The notes under the pieces are model-generated. The model was not told where the DNA came from. It did not search any database and saw only the letters and a program-made list of their open reading frames with translations. Below, one piece after another: positions 1 through 8,057 of a stretch of 64,000 nt of DNA. The number at the start of each line of letters is the position of its first letter. The stretch's first letter is position 1. The stretch is taken from NCBI GenBank assembly GCA_001464425.1, contig LNEK01000030.1, positions 107,764 to 171,763 on the forward strand, given 5' to 3'. This DNA is from Alphaproteobacteria bacterium Ga0077535 (GTDB lineage: Bacteria > Pseudomonadota > Alphaproteobacteria > Caulobacterales > Aquidulcibacteraceae). A program made the position numbers and the translations under genes.

Positions 1-2
1 GC

Positions 3-437
3 GGCGCGTTTCAGCCGCTCGCGATCGTCACGGGTCTTGTGCTGGTGGTGCGCGACTTTGCCCAGCGCGAGATGAAGCACTGGGTCTGGGGCGCGATGAT
101 CACCGGGCTCATCCTCTCAATGCTGACCTCGTGGATCGTTGTCGTGTTCGCGAGCGCGGCGGCATTCCTGATCAGCGAGACGGTGGACTGGGCGGTCTAC
201 ACATTCTCCAAGCGCCCGCTTTCGCAGCGCATCCTGCTGTCGAGCACGGTGTCGGCGCCGCTGGACCAGATGGTTTTCATTTGGCTGGCCTCGCAGATAC
301 CCAGCCAGGAGGGCATTTTCGCCTGGGGCACGATTTTGACTGGCATCGCGTCGAAGCTTTTAGGCGCTCTGGTTGTGTCACGGGTGATCGCGGCGCAGGA
401 AAAACGGGCGCTGCAAAACGACATGAATCCCGCGTAA
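3..437 (+). CDS. VUT family (YhhQ-like) queuosine precursor transporter, 5' end outside window
   Basis: This is the C-terminal 144 residues of an integral membrane protein; the reading frame is open to the first base of the window, so the start lies upstream. The visible part begins with a membrane segment running into LVVRDFAQRE, which is typical of VUT/DUF165 proteins, and three or four further hydrophobic segments follow. Family members import queuosine precursors such as preQ0 or preQ1 across the inner membrane. A queG gene (41331-42473) for the last step of queuosine synthesis also lies in this window, which agrees with that role but is not adjacent. Family assignment is from residue pattern only. 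Confidence 0.75.
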   Translation, partial: GAFQPLAIVTGLVLVVRDFAQREMKHWVWGAMITGLILSMLTSWIVVVFASAAAFLISETVDWAVYTFSKRPLSQRILLSSTVSAPLDQMVFIWLASQIPSQEGIFAWGTILTGIASKLLGALVVSRVIAAQEKRALQNDMNPA

Positions 438-462
438 ACCCTACGTTTGCCGCTTGCGCAGG

Positions 463-487
463 GGAACCCTGTCGATCATAAGTCGTT
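463..487 (+). promoter_or_regulatory. Putative EcfG (general stress sigma factor) promoter
   Basis: GGAAC at 463-467 is followed by exactly 16 bases and CGTT at 484-487. This matches the alphaproteobacterial EcfG consensus GGAAC-N16/17-CGTT. Transcription would begin near 494 and give the glycine-rich cold-shock gene at 651 an untranslated leader of about 155 bases. The leader contains a CTGGCC/GGCCAG hairpin near 496-512. The match is by eye and no expression evidence is available. Confidence 0.5.
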
Positions 488-650
488 TCGTGTAGCGCTG
501 GCCGTGTTGGCCAGTGAAGGTGCGAAGTTCCGCAGAGTGCGGCAAAGTTTTTCAACCCCAACAAAGCAGAAATTCGCGGTGACGTGCGTGCGCTCTTGCG
601 TGCGCGCGGCCGATGGCGTGCGCCTCGGCCTTTAATCAGGACAAGTGGAA

Positions 651-1445
651 ATGAGTTTCGACGACGATTTCGGCGGCGGTGACGACGACACCAACGACAA
701 GAAGAAAGAAAAGCGCGGCGGCCGGGGCCGCGAACGGGACAATGCGACGCCGGAATTCGGCGGTGGCGATAGCGGCGGCGGCAGCGGCGGCGGCTTTGGC
801 GGCGGCGGTTATAGCGGCGGCGGCGGTGGTTACGGCGGTGGCGGCGGCGGATATCGCGGCGGCGGCGGTGGCGGTGGTGACCGCGGCGGCGGCGGCGGTG
901 GCGGCTACGGCGGCGGCGGATATCGCGGCGGCGGTGGCGGCTTCGGCGGCGGCGGTGGTGATCGCGGCGGCGGCGGCGGCGGATATCGCGGCGGCGGCGG
1001 TGGCGGCGGCTACGGTGGCGGCGGTGGTGATCGCGGCGGCGGTGGCGGCGGCGGATATCGCGGCGGCGGTGGCGGCGGCGGCTATGGCGGCGGCGGCGGC
1101 GGTGGTGGCGGTGGCTATCGCGGCGGTGGCGGCGGCAGCGGCGGCGGCGGCGGTTTCCGCAGCGGCCCGCGTGAAGGCGGCGGTGGTTTCGGCGGTGGCG
1201 GCGATCGTCCCCCGCGCCAACCCTTGGGTGATCCGCAAGATGGCGTCGTGAAGTTCTTCAACGGCGCGCGCGGCTTCGGCTTCATCACGCCAGACGGCGG
1301 CGGCGCCGATGTGTTCGTGCACGTGAGTGCGGTCGAACGCGCCGGCCTGACGCAGCTGGTCGAAGGCCAAAAGGTCAACTTCCAAACCCTGCCCGACACC
1401 AAGGGCAAAGGTCCGAAAGCCGTGAACCTGAAGGTCAACGACTAA
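651..1445 (+). CDS. Glycine-rich protein with C-terminal cold-shock domain
   Basis: The protein has 264 residues in two parts. An acidic, then basic N-terminus (about residues 1-35) leads into roughly 150 residues that are almost entirely glycine with scattered YRGG, DRGG, FGG and YGG units, resembling eukaryotic RGG-type RNA-binding tails. Residues about 197-264 form a cold-shock domain: GVVKFFN, the RNP1-like GFGFITPD and the RNP2-like VFVHVS are all present. It probably binds single-stranded RNA or DNA. Bacterial Csp proteins are normally about 70 residues, so the long leading low-complexity region is unusual. ATG 651 is chosen because AGGA lies about 10 bases upstream; a GTG at 645 is in frame. 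A strong terminator follows at 1471 and an EcfG-like promoter precedes it. Confidence 0.85.
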   Translation: MSFDDDFGGGDDDTNDKKKEKRGGRGRERDNATPEFGGGDSGGGSGGGFGGGGYSGGGGGYGGGGGGYRGGGGGGGDRGGGGGGGYGGGGYRGGGGGFGGGGGDRGGGGGGYRGGGGGGGYGGGGGDRGGGGGGGYRGGGGGGGYGGGGGGGGGGYRGGGGGSGGGGGFRSGPREGGGGFGGGGDRPPRQPLGDPQDGVVKFFNGARGFGFITPDGGGADVFVHVSAVERAGLTQLVEGQKVNFQTLPDTKGKGPKAVNLKVND

Positions 1446-1470
1446 ACGTCCGCGATAAGCGAACAAGCGA

Positions 1471-1504
1471 AGGCCCGCGGGGAGCAATCCTCGCGGGCCT
1501 TTTT
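1471..1504 (+). terminator. Intrinsic terminator of the cold-shock gene
   Basis: A 13-base-pair stem (1471-1483 with 1488-1500, one G-T wobble) closes on a GCAA tetraloop and is followed by a run of T. It sits 25 bases after the stop codon and is well formed only for the plus strand. Confidence 0.9.
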
Positions 1505-1524
1505 GTTTGGCTGTGCCGGAGCGG

Positions 1525-2580
1525 CTATTCGATCGGGTAGTAGATTTCCGTGCGCTCGACCGGGTCGGTGCCATCGGCGCCTTCGGGCTGCGCAACCGCC
1601 GTGACGACTTCCCAGGCTTCCGCGCCGGGGCGCAGCGCGATGCGGTGCGCCTGGCGGTAAGCCTCAAGCCGCTGATACATCGCCGGCACTTGCGAGCGCC
1701 GGCCCACGAAAGTTGCGCGAAGTGCAGCGCCGCCGGGAGTTTGACCGACACGGGCGCCGACAAGCACTGGCGCGGGACCACTGTAAGGGTAGCCGACACT
1801 GAAGCGATAACGCCCGCCAACGCCATTGTCCTGCGGGAAAATGCGCACAAGCGTGGCGAGGTCGGCTTGGCCGCCGGCCGCAGTGATCGCCACCATTAGG
1901 GCGGCAATGCCCTGCTGCTCGGCGCGGGCGCGGTCATCGAATGTCGGCGCGGCGTTCGACAGGGTGACATCAACGAACATCACGTCCTGCGGAGCGACTG
2001 GCAGCGCGACAATGTCGTAGCCTTCGAAATCGTACGGCGGCAGCTGCTCGGCGCGATCCTTAAGACGCGCGAGGCCGCTATCGAGATCTTTCTCGATGGT
2101 GGACCGCATGATCAGGTTCATGTAGCGGCACGGAACGTTGATCCAGCCCTCGGCGCACACCGCTGAGACTGACCAAGCGACGGCCGTTTGGCCTTCGAGA
2201 GGCGCCAGTTCGACGTGAGAGTTCAGCGTCGCGCGCTCGCCGATCTCGATGATGCTCTCGACCGACTCATTCTCCATCGAGCGCACGATCGACATGCGGC
2301 CGGAACCGACTTCGCGCAGATTGGAGGACCAGCGCATGGTCTGGCCGGCGCCCGGTTCGGGCGAAATGGCGTACTCGGCATCCGGATCACGCGCGTTATA
2401 GGGAGACCACTCGCGCGCAATGTTGAGGTCATTGATCATGGCGAACACGGAGGCGCGCGGGCGCTCAACTTGCGTCGTGCGGGTCACGTCGAGTGCGTTC
2501 GGGAGCAGGAAACGGCCGACGCCATAGAGCGCACCCGTCACGAGCGCGATCACCAGCACCAGACCTAAAAACCACCTCAT
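1525..2580 (-). CDS. SRPBCC family protein with C-terminal GyrI-like domain
   Basis: The 351-residue protein starts with one membrane or signal segment (residues about 3-25). A polyketide-cyclase/SRPBCC ligand-binding fold follows (about 35-185), with the characteristic RPRASVFAMINDLNIAREW and SPY. The last 160 residues resemble a GyrI-like (AraC effector-binding) domain. Proteins with this arrangement are common in proteobacteria, but their ligands are unknown. GGGGGA lies seven bases before the ATG. It is transcribed away from, and ends just after, the terminator of the cold-shock gene. No enzyme function can be assigned from sequence alone. Confidence 0.7.
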   Translation of the reverse strand: MRWFLGLVLVIALVTGALYGVGRFLLPNALDVTRTTQVERPRASVFAMINDLNIAREWSPYNARDPDAEYAISPEPGAGQTMRWSSNLREVGSGRMSIVRSMENESVESIIEIGERATLNSHVELAPLEGQTAVAWSVSAVCAEGWINVPCRYMNLIMRSTIEKDLDSGLARLKDRAEQLPPYDFEGYDIVALPVAPQDVMFVDVTLSNAAPTFDDRARAEQQGIAALMVAITAAGGQADLATLVRIFPQDNGVGGRYRFSVGYPYSGPAPVLVGARVGQTPGGAALRATFVGRRSQVPAMYQRLEAYRQAHRIALRPGAEAWEVVTAVAQPEGADGTDPVERTEIYYPIE

Positions 2581-2813
2581 ACGCCGTCCCCCGAAGGAAA
2601 GGCCTTATCATCGACGCGCAAGGCGCGCCATGAACGACCATGTGCGCTTGCATCGCGCACGCCGGCCTCGCGCCGCGCGCGAACCTTTACGATAAAATTC
2701 AACGCCACCACCCGGCCCCGGACGACAGCCTCCCCAGCTAGACTGGGTTAACATGAAGGAAGCGGCCGCGTCAGCACGCGGATGCAGCAATACCGTCAAC
2801 CAGGCGACGGAAC

Positions 2814-3155
2814 TCAGGTGCGCGTGCGGTCCCAGACATCGAATTCGTAAGCGATGCAGCGTTCCATCATCTCGCGCCAGACCGGCTCGGCGATCGACCA
2901 GGAGAGGCCGTGCTTCTCTGCTTCGGCCTTCACATTATCAAGCACTTGCTGGATGCGCGCTTCGTCACGGACGATATTGCGGTTCGGCTTGATGCGGGCG
3001 GCGGCGTCCATGTAGCCCTGGCGGCGGGTGATGAGCGCGACCAGCATCCGGTCGATCTCGTCCACGCCGGCGCGGACGTCTTTCATGGTTTCGCAGGCCA
3101 GCGGGTCTGGCGCTTCGAAGCGGGCTTTGAAAGCCGTGGGAGACGCATCATCCAT
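2814..3155 (-). CDS. Chorismate mutase (AroQ class)
   Basis: A 113-residue, all-helical protein. From residue 24 it reads [22 protein letters not shown], the first helix of AroQ-type chorismate mutases, with the conserved Arg, Asp-Glu-Ile-Asp and Arg positions. Central ARIKPNR and the helix [15 protein letters not shown] are also as expected. It converts chorismate to prephenate, the branch towards phenylalanine and tyrosine. PchB-type isochorismate lyases share the fold, so a lyase role cannot be excluded. The small signal-peptide gene 3210-3674 lies 54 bases upstream on the same strand, so they may be co-transcribed. The ATG at 3155 was kept; an inner ATG at residue 24 is possible. Confidence 0.85.
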   Translation of the reverse strand: MDDASPTAFKARFEAPDPLACETMKDVRAGVDEIDRMLVALITRRQGYMDAAARIKPNRNIVRDEARIQQVLDNVKAEAEKHGLSWSIAEPVWREMMERCIAYEFDVWDRTRT

Positions 3156-3209
3156 GAACTGAACCTGGGCTTGGGCGCGTGGCGGGTCGATAAGGCATGC
3201 GGTCGCGGT

Positions 3210-3674
3210 TCATTCAACCCTTCCCGCCGGGCGGCCGCCGGAGACGACGCGGGCGGCGATCCAACAGGGTTCGGCGCTGCATGCGTAGAGCCAGAGCCGA
3301 ACATGGTGCCGACCGGATTGCGCCGGTGTCAGTTGAACATAGGGGGTGTCATCGCGGGCGGCGTCGCGTTCGATAAAGCGGCCATCAGCGCCGTAAATCT
3401 CCATGTCGAGGTCGCTACAATCGTTATCGCATGCGCCGTAGACGCGATAATTCACGCCGGCTTCGAGATAGACCGACCACAGAAACGGCCGATCGAGTTC
3501 GAGCGCTTCGGTGAGATCCGGCACGGTCCGATCAGGCGCATAACCGAGCGCGGCATGGCGCTGCAGGCCGTGTTCAAGATAGCCCAAAGTCTGGCGGCGG
3601 TGATCGTCCTGCGCGGCAGCGCTGCCCGTGATCGCGGCTACCGCGAGCGCGACGCCGAGCAGAAATCCGCGCAT
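3210..3674 (-). CDS. Secreted protein of unknown function
   Basis: A 154-residue protein starting with a clear Sec signal peptide ([17 protein letters not shown], cleavage near AAA-Q). The mature part is rich in Tyr, Asp and Cys. It contains a [17 protein letters not shown] segment and a later CSAEPC, both reminiscent of small pre-peptidase-C-terminal-like beta domains, but no family was recognised with certainty. GGGAGAG lies just upstream of the chosen ATG; the frame continues open upstream but has no signal there. It starts about 100 bases from, and divergently to, uvrC. Confidence 0.7.
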   Translation of the reverse strand: MRGFLLGVALAVAAITGSAAAQDDHRRQTLGYLEHGLQRHAALGYAPDRTVPDLTEALELDRPFLWSVYLEAGVNYRVYGACDNDCSDLDMEIYGADGRFIERDAARDDTPYVQLTPAQSGRHHVRLWLYACSAEPCWIAARVVSGGRPAGRVE

Positions 3675-3773
3675 CCAGCTCTCCCTTTCTGGGCACGGAA
3701 GAGGGCTAGAGCCAGGCGCCCCTGGGATCAAGCCGCGCGCGGCCCCATTTGCTACGCTACACTGACGATCCCC

Positions 3774-5855
3774 ATGAGCGGCGCCGACAAACCCACCCTG
3801 CCCCCGCTGACCGAGCTGCCGGGCGAAGACGCACAGCGCCCTGAAATGAAGGGCGTGGAGGCGATCCGCGATGCGTGGACGCGGCTGCCGACGAAGCCAG
3901 GCGTCTACCGCATGCTCGGCGGCGATGGCGAGGTGCTCTACGTCGGCAAAGCCAAGAATCTGAAAAACCGCGTCGGGCAATACGCTCAAGGGCGCGCGCA
4001 CACGAACGCTGTGTACCGGATGATCCATCAGACGGTGTCGCTCGAGGTGATCGTCACGGCGACGGAAACCGAAGCGCTGCTGCTCGAGACCAACATGATC
4101 AAGCGGCTGCGGCCGCGCTACAATGTGCTGATGCGGGATGACAAGAGCTTCCCGTACATCGCCATTCGCATGGATCACGACGCGCCGGCGCTGCAGAAAC
4201 ACCGCGGCGCAAAGAGCTTTAAAGGCAAGTTCTACGGACCGTTTGCAAGCGCCGGCGCGGTGAACCGCACGCTCAACACGCTGCAGAAAGCGTTTCTACT
4301 GCGCTCGTGTTCGGACTCGACGTACTCGGGACGGACGCGGCCGTGCATGCTTTATCAGATCAAGCGCTGTTCGGCGCCGTGCGTCGATCTGGTGAGCGGT
4401 GAAGAATACAAAGGGCTAGTCAAAGATTCCGTCGATTTCCTGGAAGGCCGTTCAGCGGCATTGCAGGATCGGCTCGCGGTGGAAATGCGCGAAGCTTCCG
4501 ACCAGCTAGAGTTCGAACACGCGGCGCGGCTGCGCAACCGCATTCGCGCTTTGGCTTCGGTGCGCGCGTCGCAAGGGATCAATCCAAGCACGTTCGATGA
4601 AGCCGATGTGTTCGCGCTTCATTGCGAAGGCGGGCAAAGCTGCATCCAGGTGTTCTTCTTCCGCGCCGGTCAGAACTGGGGCAACCGCGCCTACTTCCCA
4701 CGTCACGGCGCGGAGGAAACGCCAGAAGACATTCTCGCGGCCTTCATCGCGCAATTTTATGATGATCGCGAACCGCCGAAACTGGTGCTGACCAATGTCC
4801 AGCCGACGGACAGCGAATTGCTTGAAGAGGCGCTGTGCCTGCGGGCTGAGTGCAAGATCGAAATCCGCAAACCCGAGCGCGGCGAGAAGCGCGAGATTGT
4901 TGATGCCGCTTTGCTTAATGCGCGTGAAGCGTTGGGCCGGCGCATGGCGGAGACGGGCAGCGTCGCCAAACTGCTTGATGGCGTCGCAGAAGTCTTTGGC
5001 CTTTCACAGCGGCCGGAGCGGATCGAGGTTTACGACAACAGCCACATTCAAGGCACGAACGCGCTTGGCGCGATGATTGTCGCGGGGCCGGACGGGTTCG
5101 TGAAAAACCAGTACCGCAAGTTCAACATGAAGTCGGAAGAGTTTGGCGGCGACGACTTCGCGATGATGAAAGCGATGATCCGGCGCAGATTCGCGCGGAT
5201 GTTGGCGGAGCGTGATTCCCCCTCCTCCCTCGCGGAGGAGGGGTTAGGGGTGGAGGGGCGCTCCGACGAGCCGCTGCCTGAGAGTTTGAACGCCCCTCAC
5301 CCCCCGGCTCCACAAGGGAGAGGGGGAGAGATTGCCGACGGCGGCGTCGATTTCTCCAAGGAACGCGATGACGGCGAGCGCGAAACCAAGTTTGGCGCGT
5401 GGCCGGATCTGGTTTTGATCGATGGCGGCGACGGACAACTCAACGCGGCGCTTGAAGCGTTGGAGGAGCTTGGTTTGAAGAACCGCATCGTTATCGCGGG
5501 CATCGCCAAGGGCGTAGATCGCGACGCGGGGCGCGAGCGCTTCTTCATCCCGAACAAGCCGGCGTTCCGGCTCGACGAGAAAAGCCCTGTCCTCTACTAC
5601 CTGCAACGGCTCCGCGACGAAGCGCACCGCTTCGCCATCGGCGCACATCGCGGCAAACGCAAAGCCGGCATCGCCAAGAACCCGCTCGACGAAATCGGCG
5701 GCATCGGCCCTGCCCGCAAGCGCGCGTTGCTCGACCGTTTCGGCTCAGCGCGCGGCGTTTCACGCGCGGCGTTGGCGGAACTGGAAGCAGTCGAGGGCGT
5801 GAACACAGAATTGGCGAAACGCATCTATGACTTCTTCAACGACAACAAACGCTGA
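3774..5855 (+). CDS. uvrC: Excinuclease ABC subunit C
   Basis: UvrC makes the 3' and 5' incisions in nucleotide excision repair after UvrA and UvrB mark damage. The 693-residue protein shows the GIY-YIG nuclease domain (about residues 37-115, [19 protein letters not shown]), a UVR motif (about 240-275), and the RNase H-like nuclease (YDNSHIQG and [11 protein letters not shown]). It ends with helix-hairpin-helix repeats ([32 protein letters not shown]). Residues about 481-520 are an extra proline- and glycine-rich loop encoded by an inserted palindromic repeat (separate entry). The frame is open some 860 bases upstream, but the homologous part and the ATG at 3774 fix the start. It overlaps pgsA by 29 bases. 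Confidence 0.95.
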   Translation: MSGADKPTLPPLTELPGEDAQRPEMKGVEAIRDAWTRLPTKPGVYRMLGGDGEVLYVGKAKNLKNRVGQYAQGRAHTNAVYRMIHQTVSLEVIVTATETEALLLETNMIKRLRPRYNVLMRDDKSFPYIAIRMDHDAPALQKHRGAKSFKGKFYGPFASAGAVNRTLNTLQKAFLLRSCSDSTYSGRTRPCMLYQIKRCSAPCVDLVSGEEYKGLVKDSVDFLEGRSAALQDRLAVEMREASDQLEFEHAARLRNRIRALASVRASQGINPSTFDEADVFALHCEGGQSCIQVFFFRAGQNWGNRAYFPRHGAEETPEDILAAFIAQFYDDREPPKLVLTNVQPTDSELLEEALCLRAECKIEIRKPERGEKREIVDAALLNAREALGRRMAETGSVAKLLDGVAEVFGLSQRPERIEVYDNSHIQGTNALGAMIVAGPDGFVKNQYRKFNMKSEEFGGDDFAMMKAMIRRRFARMLAERDSPSSLAEEGLGVEGRSDEPLPESLNAPHPPAPQGRGGEIADGGVDFSKERDDGERETKFGAWPDLVLIDGGDGQLNAALEALEELGLKNRIVIAGIAKGVDRDAGRERFFIPNKPAFRLDEKSPVLYYLQRLRDEAHRFAIGAHRGKRKAGIAKNPLDEIGGIGPARKRALLDRFGSARGVSRAALAELEAVEGVNTELAKRIYDFFNDNKR
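5214..5332 (+). repeat. Palindromic repeat inserted in frame in uvrC
   Basis: About 119 bases of GC-rich palindromic sequence lie in the uvrC frame. An outer hairpin CCTCC/GGAGG (5221-5240) is followed by GGGGTGGAGGGGCG, a variable centre, CGCCCCTCACCCCCC and AAGGGAGAGGGGGAG. Its right half is nearly the same as a repeat in putA (60727-60855). Both are read as LNAPHPP followed by QGRGGE. The surrounding UvrC sequence is normal on either side. Confidence 0.8.
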
Positions 5856-6465
5856 GGCGTCCGGCAGCTTGCTGAAGAAGCTGCCGACAGTGCTGACGGT
5901 GTTTCGCATCGTCATGGGGCCGGTGGTTGCGGCGCTGGTGCTGTGGGGCGCGAGCGTGACGCACAGCGATCCGACGCTGGCGGGGCTCATCTACGCGCTG
6001 GGCTTCCTGCTGTTCGTGCTCGCGGCGGCCACCGATTGGCTCGATGGCTGGATCGCGCGCAAGTACGATGCGGTGACACCGCTCGGCGCCGCACTCGATC
6101 ATTCGGCGGATAAGGTGCTGATCACCTGCATACTGGTGGCGCTCGCGTATGCGGCGCTGCCGATGCAGTTGGTTGTGGCGGCGGTGCTGATCTTGGGGCG
6201 GGACGTTGCCGTTGCCGGTTTGCGCGAAGGCATCGCGGCGCAAGGCAAAACGCTGCCAGTGAGCCAGCTCGGCAAATGGAAAGCAGCGGCTGAGATGGCG
6301 GGCGTCGCCGCGTTTCTGGCGTTCCAGACGGCGGCGATGCTGCAGCAATCGGCGGCGTTGGTTATTGGCTTATTCTGGGGCGCGCGCCTGCTCTTGTGGG
6401 CGGCGGCGGCATTGGCCTTAATCAGCGGCGCACAATATGTGGCGGCGCTCCTGCGGCGCCCTTAG
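5827..6465 (+). CDS. pgsA: CDP-diacylglycerol-glycerol-3-phosphate 3-phosphatidyltransferase
   Basis: PgsA joins glycerol-3-phosphate to CDP-diacylglycerol, the committed step to phosphatidylglycerol in the inner membrane. The 212-residue protein has about five membrane segments and the full CDP-alcohol phosphotransferase motif D-x2-DG-x2-AR-x8-G-x3-D-x3-D, seen as DWLDGWIAR, then PLGAALD and HSADK (residues about 67-92). The start at 5827 overlaps the end of uvrC by 29 bases; a TTG at 5869 in front of LKKLP is an alternative. The uvrC-pgsA pair is a common bacterial arrangement. Confidence 0.9.
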   Translation: MTSSTTTNAEASGSLLKKLPTVLTVFRIVMGPVVAALVLWGASVTHSDPTLAGLIYALGFLLFVLAAATDWLDGWIARKYDAVTPLGAALDHSADKVLITCILVALAYAALPMQLVVAAVLILGRDVAVAGLREGIAAQGKTLPVSQLGKWKAAAEMAGVAAFLAFQTAAMLQQSAALVIGLFWGARLLLWAAAALALISGAQYVAALLRRP

Positions 6466-6542
6466 TCGAGGCGGCCGAACTCGACCAAGTTCAGCAGGAA
6501 AATGGCGACGATGAAGACGCCGATGGCGATGAGCGCGGCCAT
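6462..6542 (-). CDS. Small hydrophobic protein (26 residues)
   Basis: The frame encodes 26 residues: MAAL, then an uninterrupted hydrophobic stretch of about 15 residues, then a polar tail ending EFGRLD. It looks like a single-span membrane peptide. GAGG lies six bases before the ATG. The gene runs opposite pgsA and overlaps its stop codon by four bases. Function is unknown. Its size means chance cannot be excluded, but the ribosome-binding site, the membrane segment and the exact use of the gap argue for a real gene. Confidence 0.5.
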   Translation of the reverse strand: MAALIAIGVFIVAIFLLNLVEFGRLD

Positions 6543-6612
6543 GTGTTGCCTCAAGTGAATTGAAAACGTTGGTGGGCTGTAACTGATCCGCTGGCCGCGG
6601 GCCAGTGCGGGG

Positions 6613-6649
6613 TTGACGCAGAAAGATATTCAACCTATTAGTTGAATAT
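6613..6649 (+). promoter_or_regulatory. arsR promoter with overlapping operator palindrome
   Basis: TTGACG (6613-6618), a 17-base spacer and TATTAG (6636-6641) form a good housekeeping promoter. A perfect 9-base inverted repeat, ATATTCAAC (6626-6634) and GTTGAATAT (6641-6649), separated by six bases, surrounds the -10 box. TTCAA/TTGAA dyads are typical of ArsR-family operators. The predicted start of transcription, about 6648, coincides with the A of the arsR ATG, so the mRNA would be leaderless and the repressor would block its own promoter. Confidence 0.65.
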
Positions 6650-6971
6650 GCAAACAGCAGCCCTCGACGCGACCATGCTGGCCCTCTCGGACCCAACCCG
6701 CCGGGCGATTCTGAACCGGCTCACCAGCGGCGAAGCGCGCGTGACCGAGATCGCGGCCCCGTTCGCGATGTCGCTCAACGCAGTCTCCAAGCACATCCAA
6801 ATGCTGGAGCGCGCCGAATTGGTGCGCCGTCGCAAGTCCGGCCGCGAGCATTTCCTGTCGCTCAATCCCAAGCCCCTCGACGAAGCGGCAGAGTGGATCG
6901 AGCAACAACGCACATTCTGGAACAGCAGCCTCGACGCTCTCGAACGCGCCTTGGCTGAGCACAAAGACTGA
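6648..6971 (+). CDS. ArsR-family transcriptional regulator
   Basis: A 107-residue winged-helix repressor: LALSDPTRRAILNRL (helix 1), EIAAPFAMSLNAVSKHIQMLERAELV (recognition helix-turn-helix) and RRRKSGREHFLSL (wing). No cysteine metal-binding motif is present, so it belongs to the non-metal ArsR members that sit in front of SRPBCC (AHSA1-like) genes. ATG 6648 is the chosen start: it lies at the predicted transcription start, with no ribosome-binding site before it. A TTG six bases upstream is the only alternative. It heads an operon with three SRPBCC genes and probably represses it through the palindrome at 6626-6649. Confidence 0.9.
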   Translation: MQTAALDATMLALSDPTRRAILNRLTSGEARVTEIAAPFAMSLNAVSKHIQMLERAELVRRRKSGREHFLSLNPKPLDEAAEWIEQQRTFWNSSLDALERALAEHKD

Positions 6972-6982
6972 AGGAGCAGATC

Positions 6983-7507
6983 ATGGAGCTTGGCCGCTTT
7001 ACCGCGCCGGACACATTTGTTCTCGAACGCCGCCTGAAGGCGCCGATTGAGCGCGTGTGGAGCTATTTTGTTGAAGGCGAGAAGCGCGCGCGCTGGTTCA
7101 CCGGCGGCGATACGCTGAGCGCGAACGGACAAGCGTTCAGCATCCTCTTCGCGCATCACAACATTACCAATGAAAAGCCGCCCGAGCGCTGGAAGCAGAT
7201 GGAAACGGGCGAGTTTCCGATGTCGGGCCGCGTACTCGCGTTCGATCCGCCGCGTCTGCTTGCGATCACGTGGGGCGATGGAGACGAGCACGTTTCCGAA
7301 GTGCGTTTCGAATTTAACGCCGTCGGCGACGAAACGGTGCTCACGCTCACCCACGCGAAGGTCGATACACTCGCCAATGTCAGAGATTTCGCGGGCGGTT
7401 GGACAGCGCATGTTGAAACGCTCAGTGCGCTTCTCGATGGACAATCAACAAACACATTCTGGGCCAGCGTCGTCGCCGCCCACGAAGCTTACGAAAACAC
7501 GCATTAA
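6983..7507 (+). CDS. SRPBCC/AHSA1-like protein (first of three)
   Basis: A 174-residue START-like fold protein. It shows the family pattern FVLERRLKAPIERVWSYFVEGEKRARWFTGG at the N-terminus, PPRLLAITWG in the middle and a C-terminal helix with GGWTAHVETLSALL. Members bind small hydrophobic ligands or, in eukaryotes, stimulate Hsp90; bacterial ligands are unknown. AGGAG lies 7 bases upstream of the ATG and 11 bases separate it from arsR, so it is the second gene of the arsR operon. It resembles the next gene over its whole length, suggesting tandem duplication. Confidence 0.85.
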   Translation: MELGRFTAPDTFVLERRLKAPIERVWSYFVEGEKRARWFTGGDTLSANGQAFSILFAHHNITNEKPPERWKQMETGEFPMSGRVLAFDPPRLLAITWGDGDEHVSEVRFEFNAVGDETVLTLTHAKVDTLANVRDFAGGWTAHVETLSALLDGQSTNTFWASVVAAHEAYENTH

Positions 7508-7520
7508 AGGGGACACGGCG

Positions 7521-8057
7521 ATGATCCAGAATACCGAACTGATTTCAGGCGATAGCGTGCGCATCGAGCGCGTTCTGGCGGCGCCGCGGGAGCGGATTTG
7601 GGAGCATCTCGTCGATCCGGTCAAACGCTCACGCTGGTTCTGCGCCGGCGACACGCTGCAGGATGTTGGCCAGAGTTTCGTGCTTGGCTTCAACCACACG
7701 CGCATCACGCCGGAGGAACGTCCTGGCTCGCCTCCGCGCGATCCGAATGAGCCCGACTTTGTCTCGCACGGCGAAGTGTTGGAGTTCGAGCCGCCGCGGC
7801 TGCTGAAATTCATGTGGGAGCAAAAGCCAGGAAAGCCATCGGAAGTGATGTTTGAGCTGACTCCAAATGGCGACGGCACGCTGATCGTGATCACGCACAC
7901 CAAGCTGCCGGGCCGCGAGGACGTCGTGAACATTGGCGGCGGCTGGAACGCGCACCTCGACATTCTAGCTGACGAACTCGCCGCGCGTCCGCACGGGCCA
8001 TTCTGGACAAATCTCGCCGCTTACGCGGAGGTGATGGAAGCGCGTGTGCCGAAGTGA
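7521..8057 (+). CDS. SRPBCC/AHSA1-like protein (second of three)
   Basis: A 178-residue paralogue of the gene before it: VRIERVLAAPRERIWEHLVDPVKRSRWF, PPRLLKFMWE and GGGWNAHLDILADEL occupy the same places. The ligand-binding SRPBCC fold is expected in the cytoplasm. AAAGGGG precedes the chosen ATG. It starts 13 bases after its neighbour and its stop overlaps the next start (GTGA), so translation of the set is coupled. No catalytic residues can be assigned. Confidence 0.85.
   Translation: MIQNTELISGDSVRIERVLAAPRERIWEHLVDPVKRSRWFCAGDTLQDVGQSFVLGFNHTRITPEERPGSPPRDPNEPDFVSHGEVLEFEPPRLLKFMWEQKPGKPSEVMFELTPNGDGTLIVITHTKLPGREDVVNIGGGWNAHLDILADELAARPHGPFWTNLAAYAEVMEARVPK

Noticed and set aside
751..1190. 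Repeated GGCGGCGGCGG units as a CRISPR or satellite array
   Set aside because: They are codon repeats of a glycine-rich protein without unique spacers.
636..1850. A 404-codon frame opposite the glycine-rich gene
   Set aside because: It is Ala/Thr-rich antisense of GGC/GGT repeats. Codon pattern and the cold-shock domain show that the plus strand is coding.
2910..3773. A long in-frame extension upstream of uvrC
   Set aside because: It covers two minus-strand genes (chorismate mutase and an exported protein) and has no UvrC homology; the protein begins at 3774.
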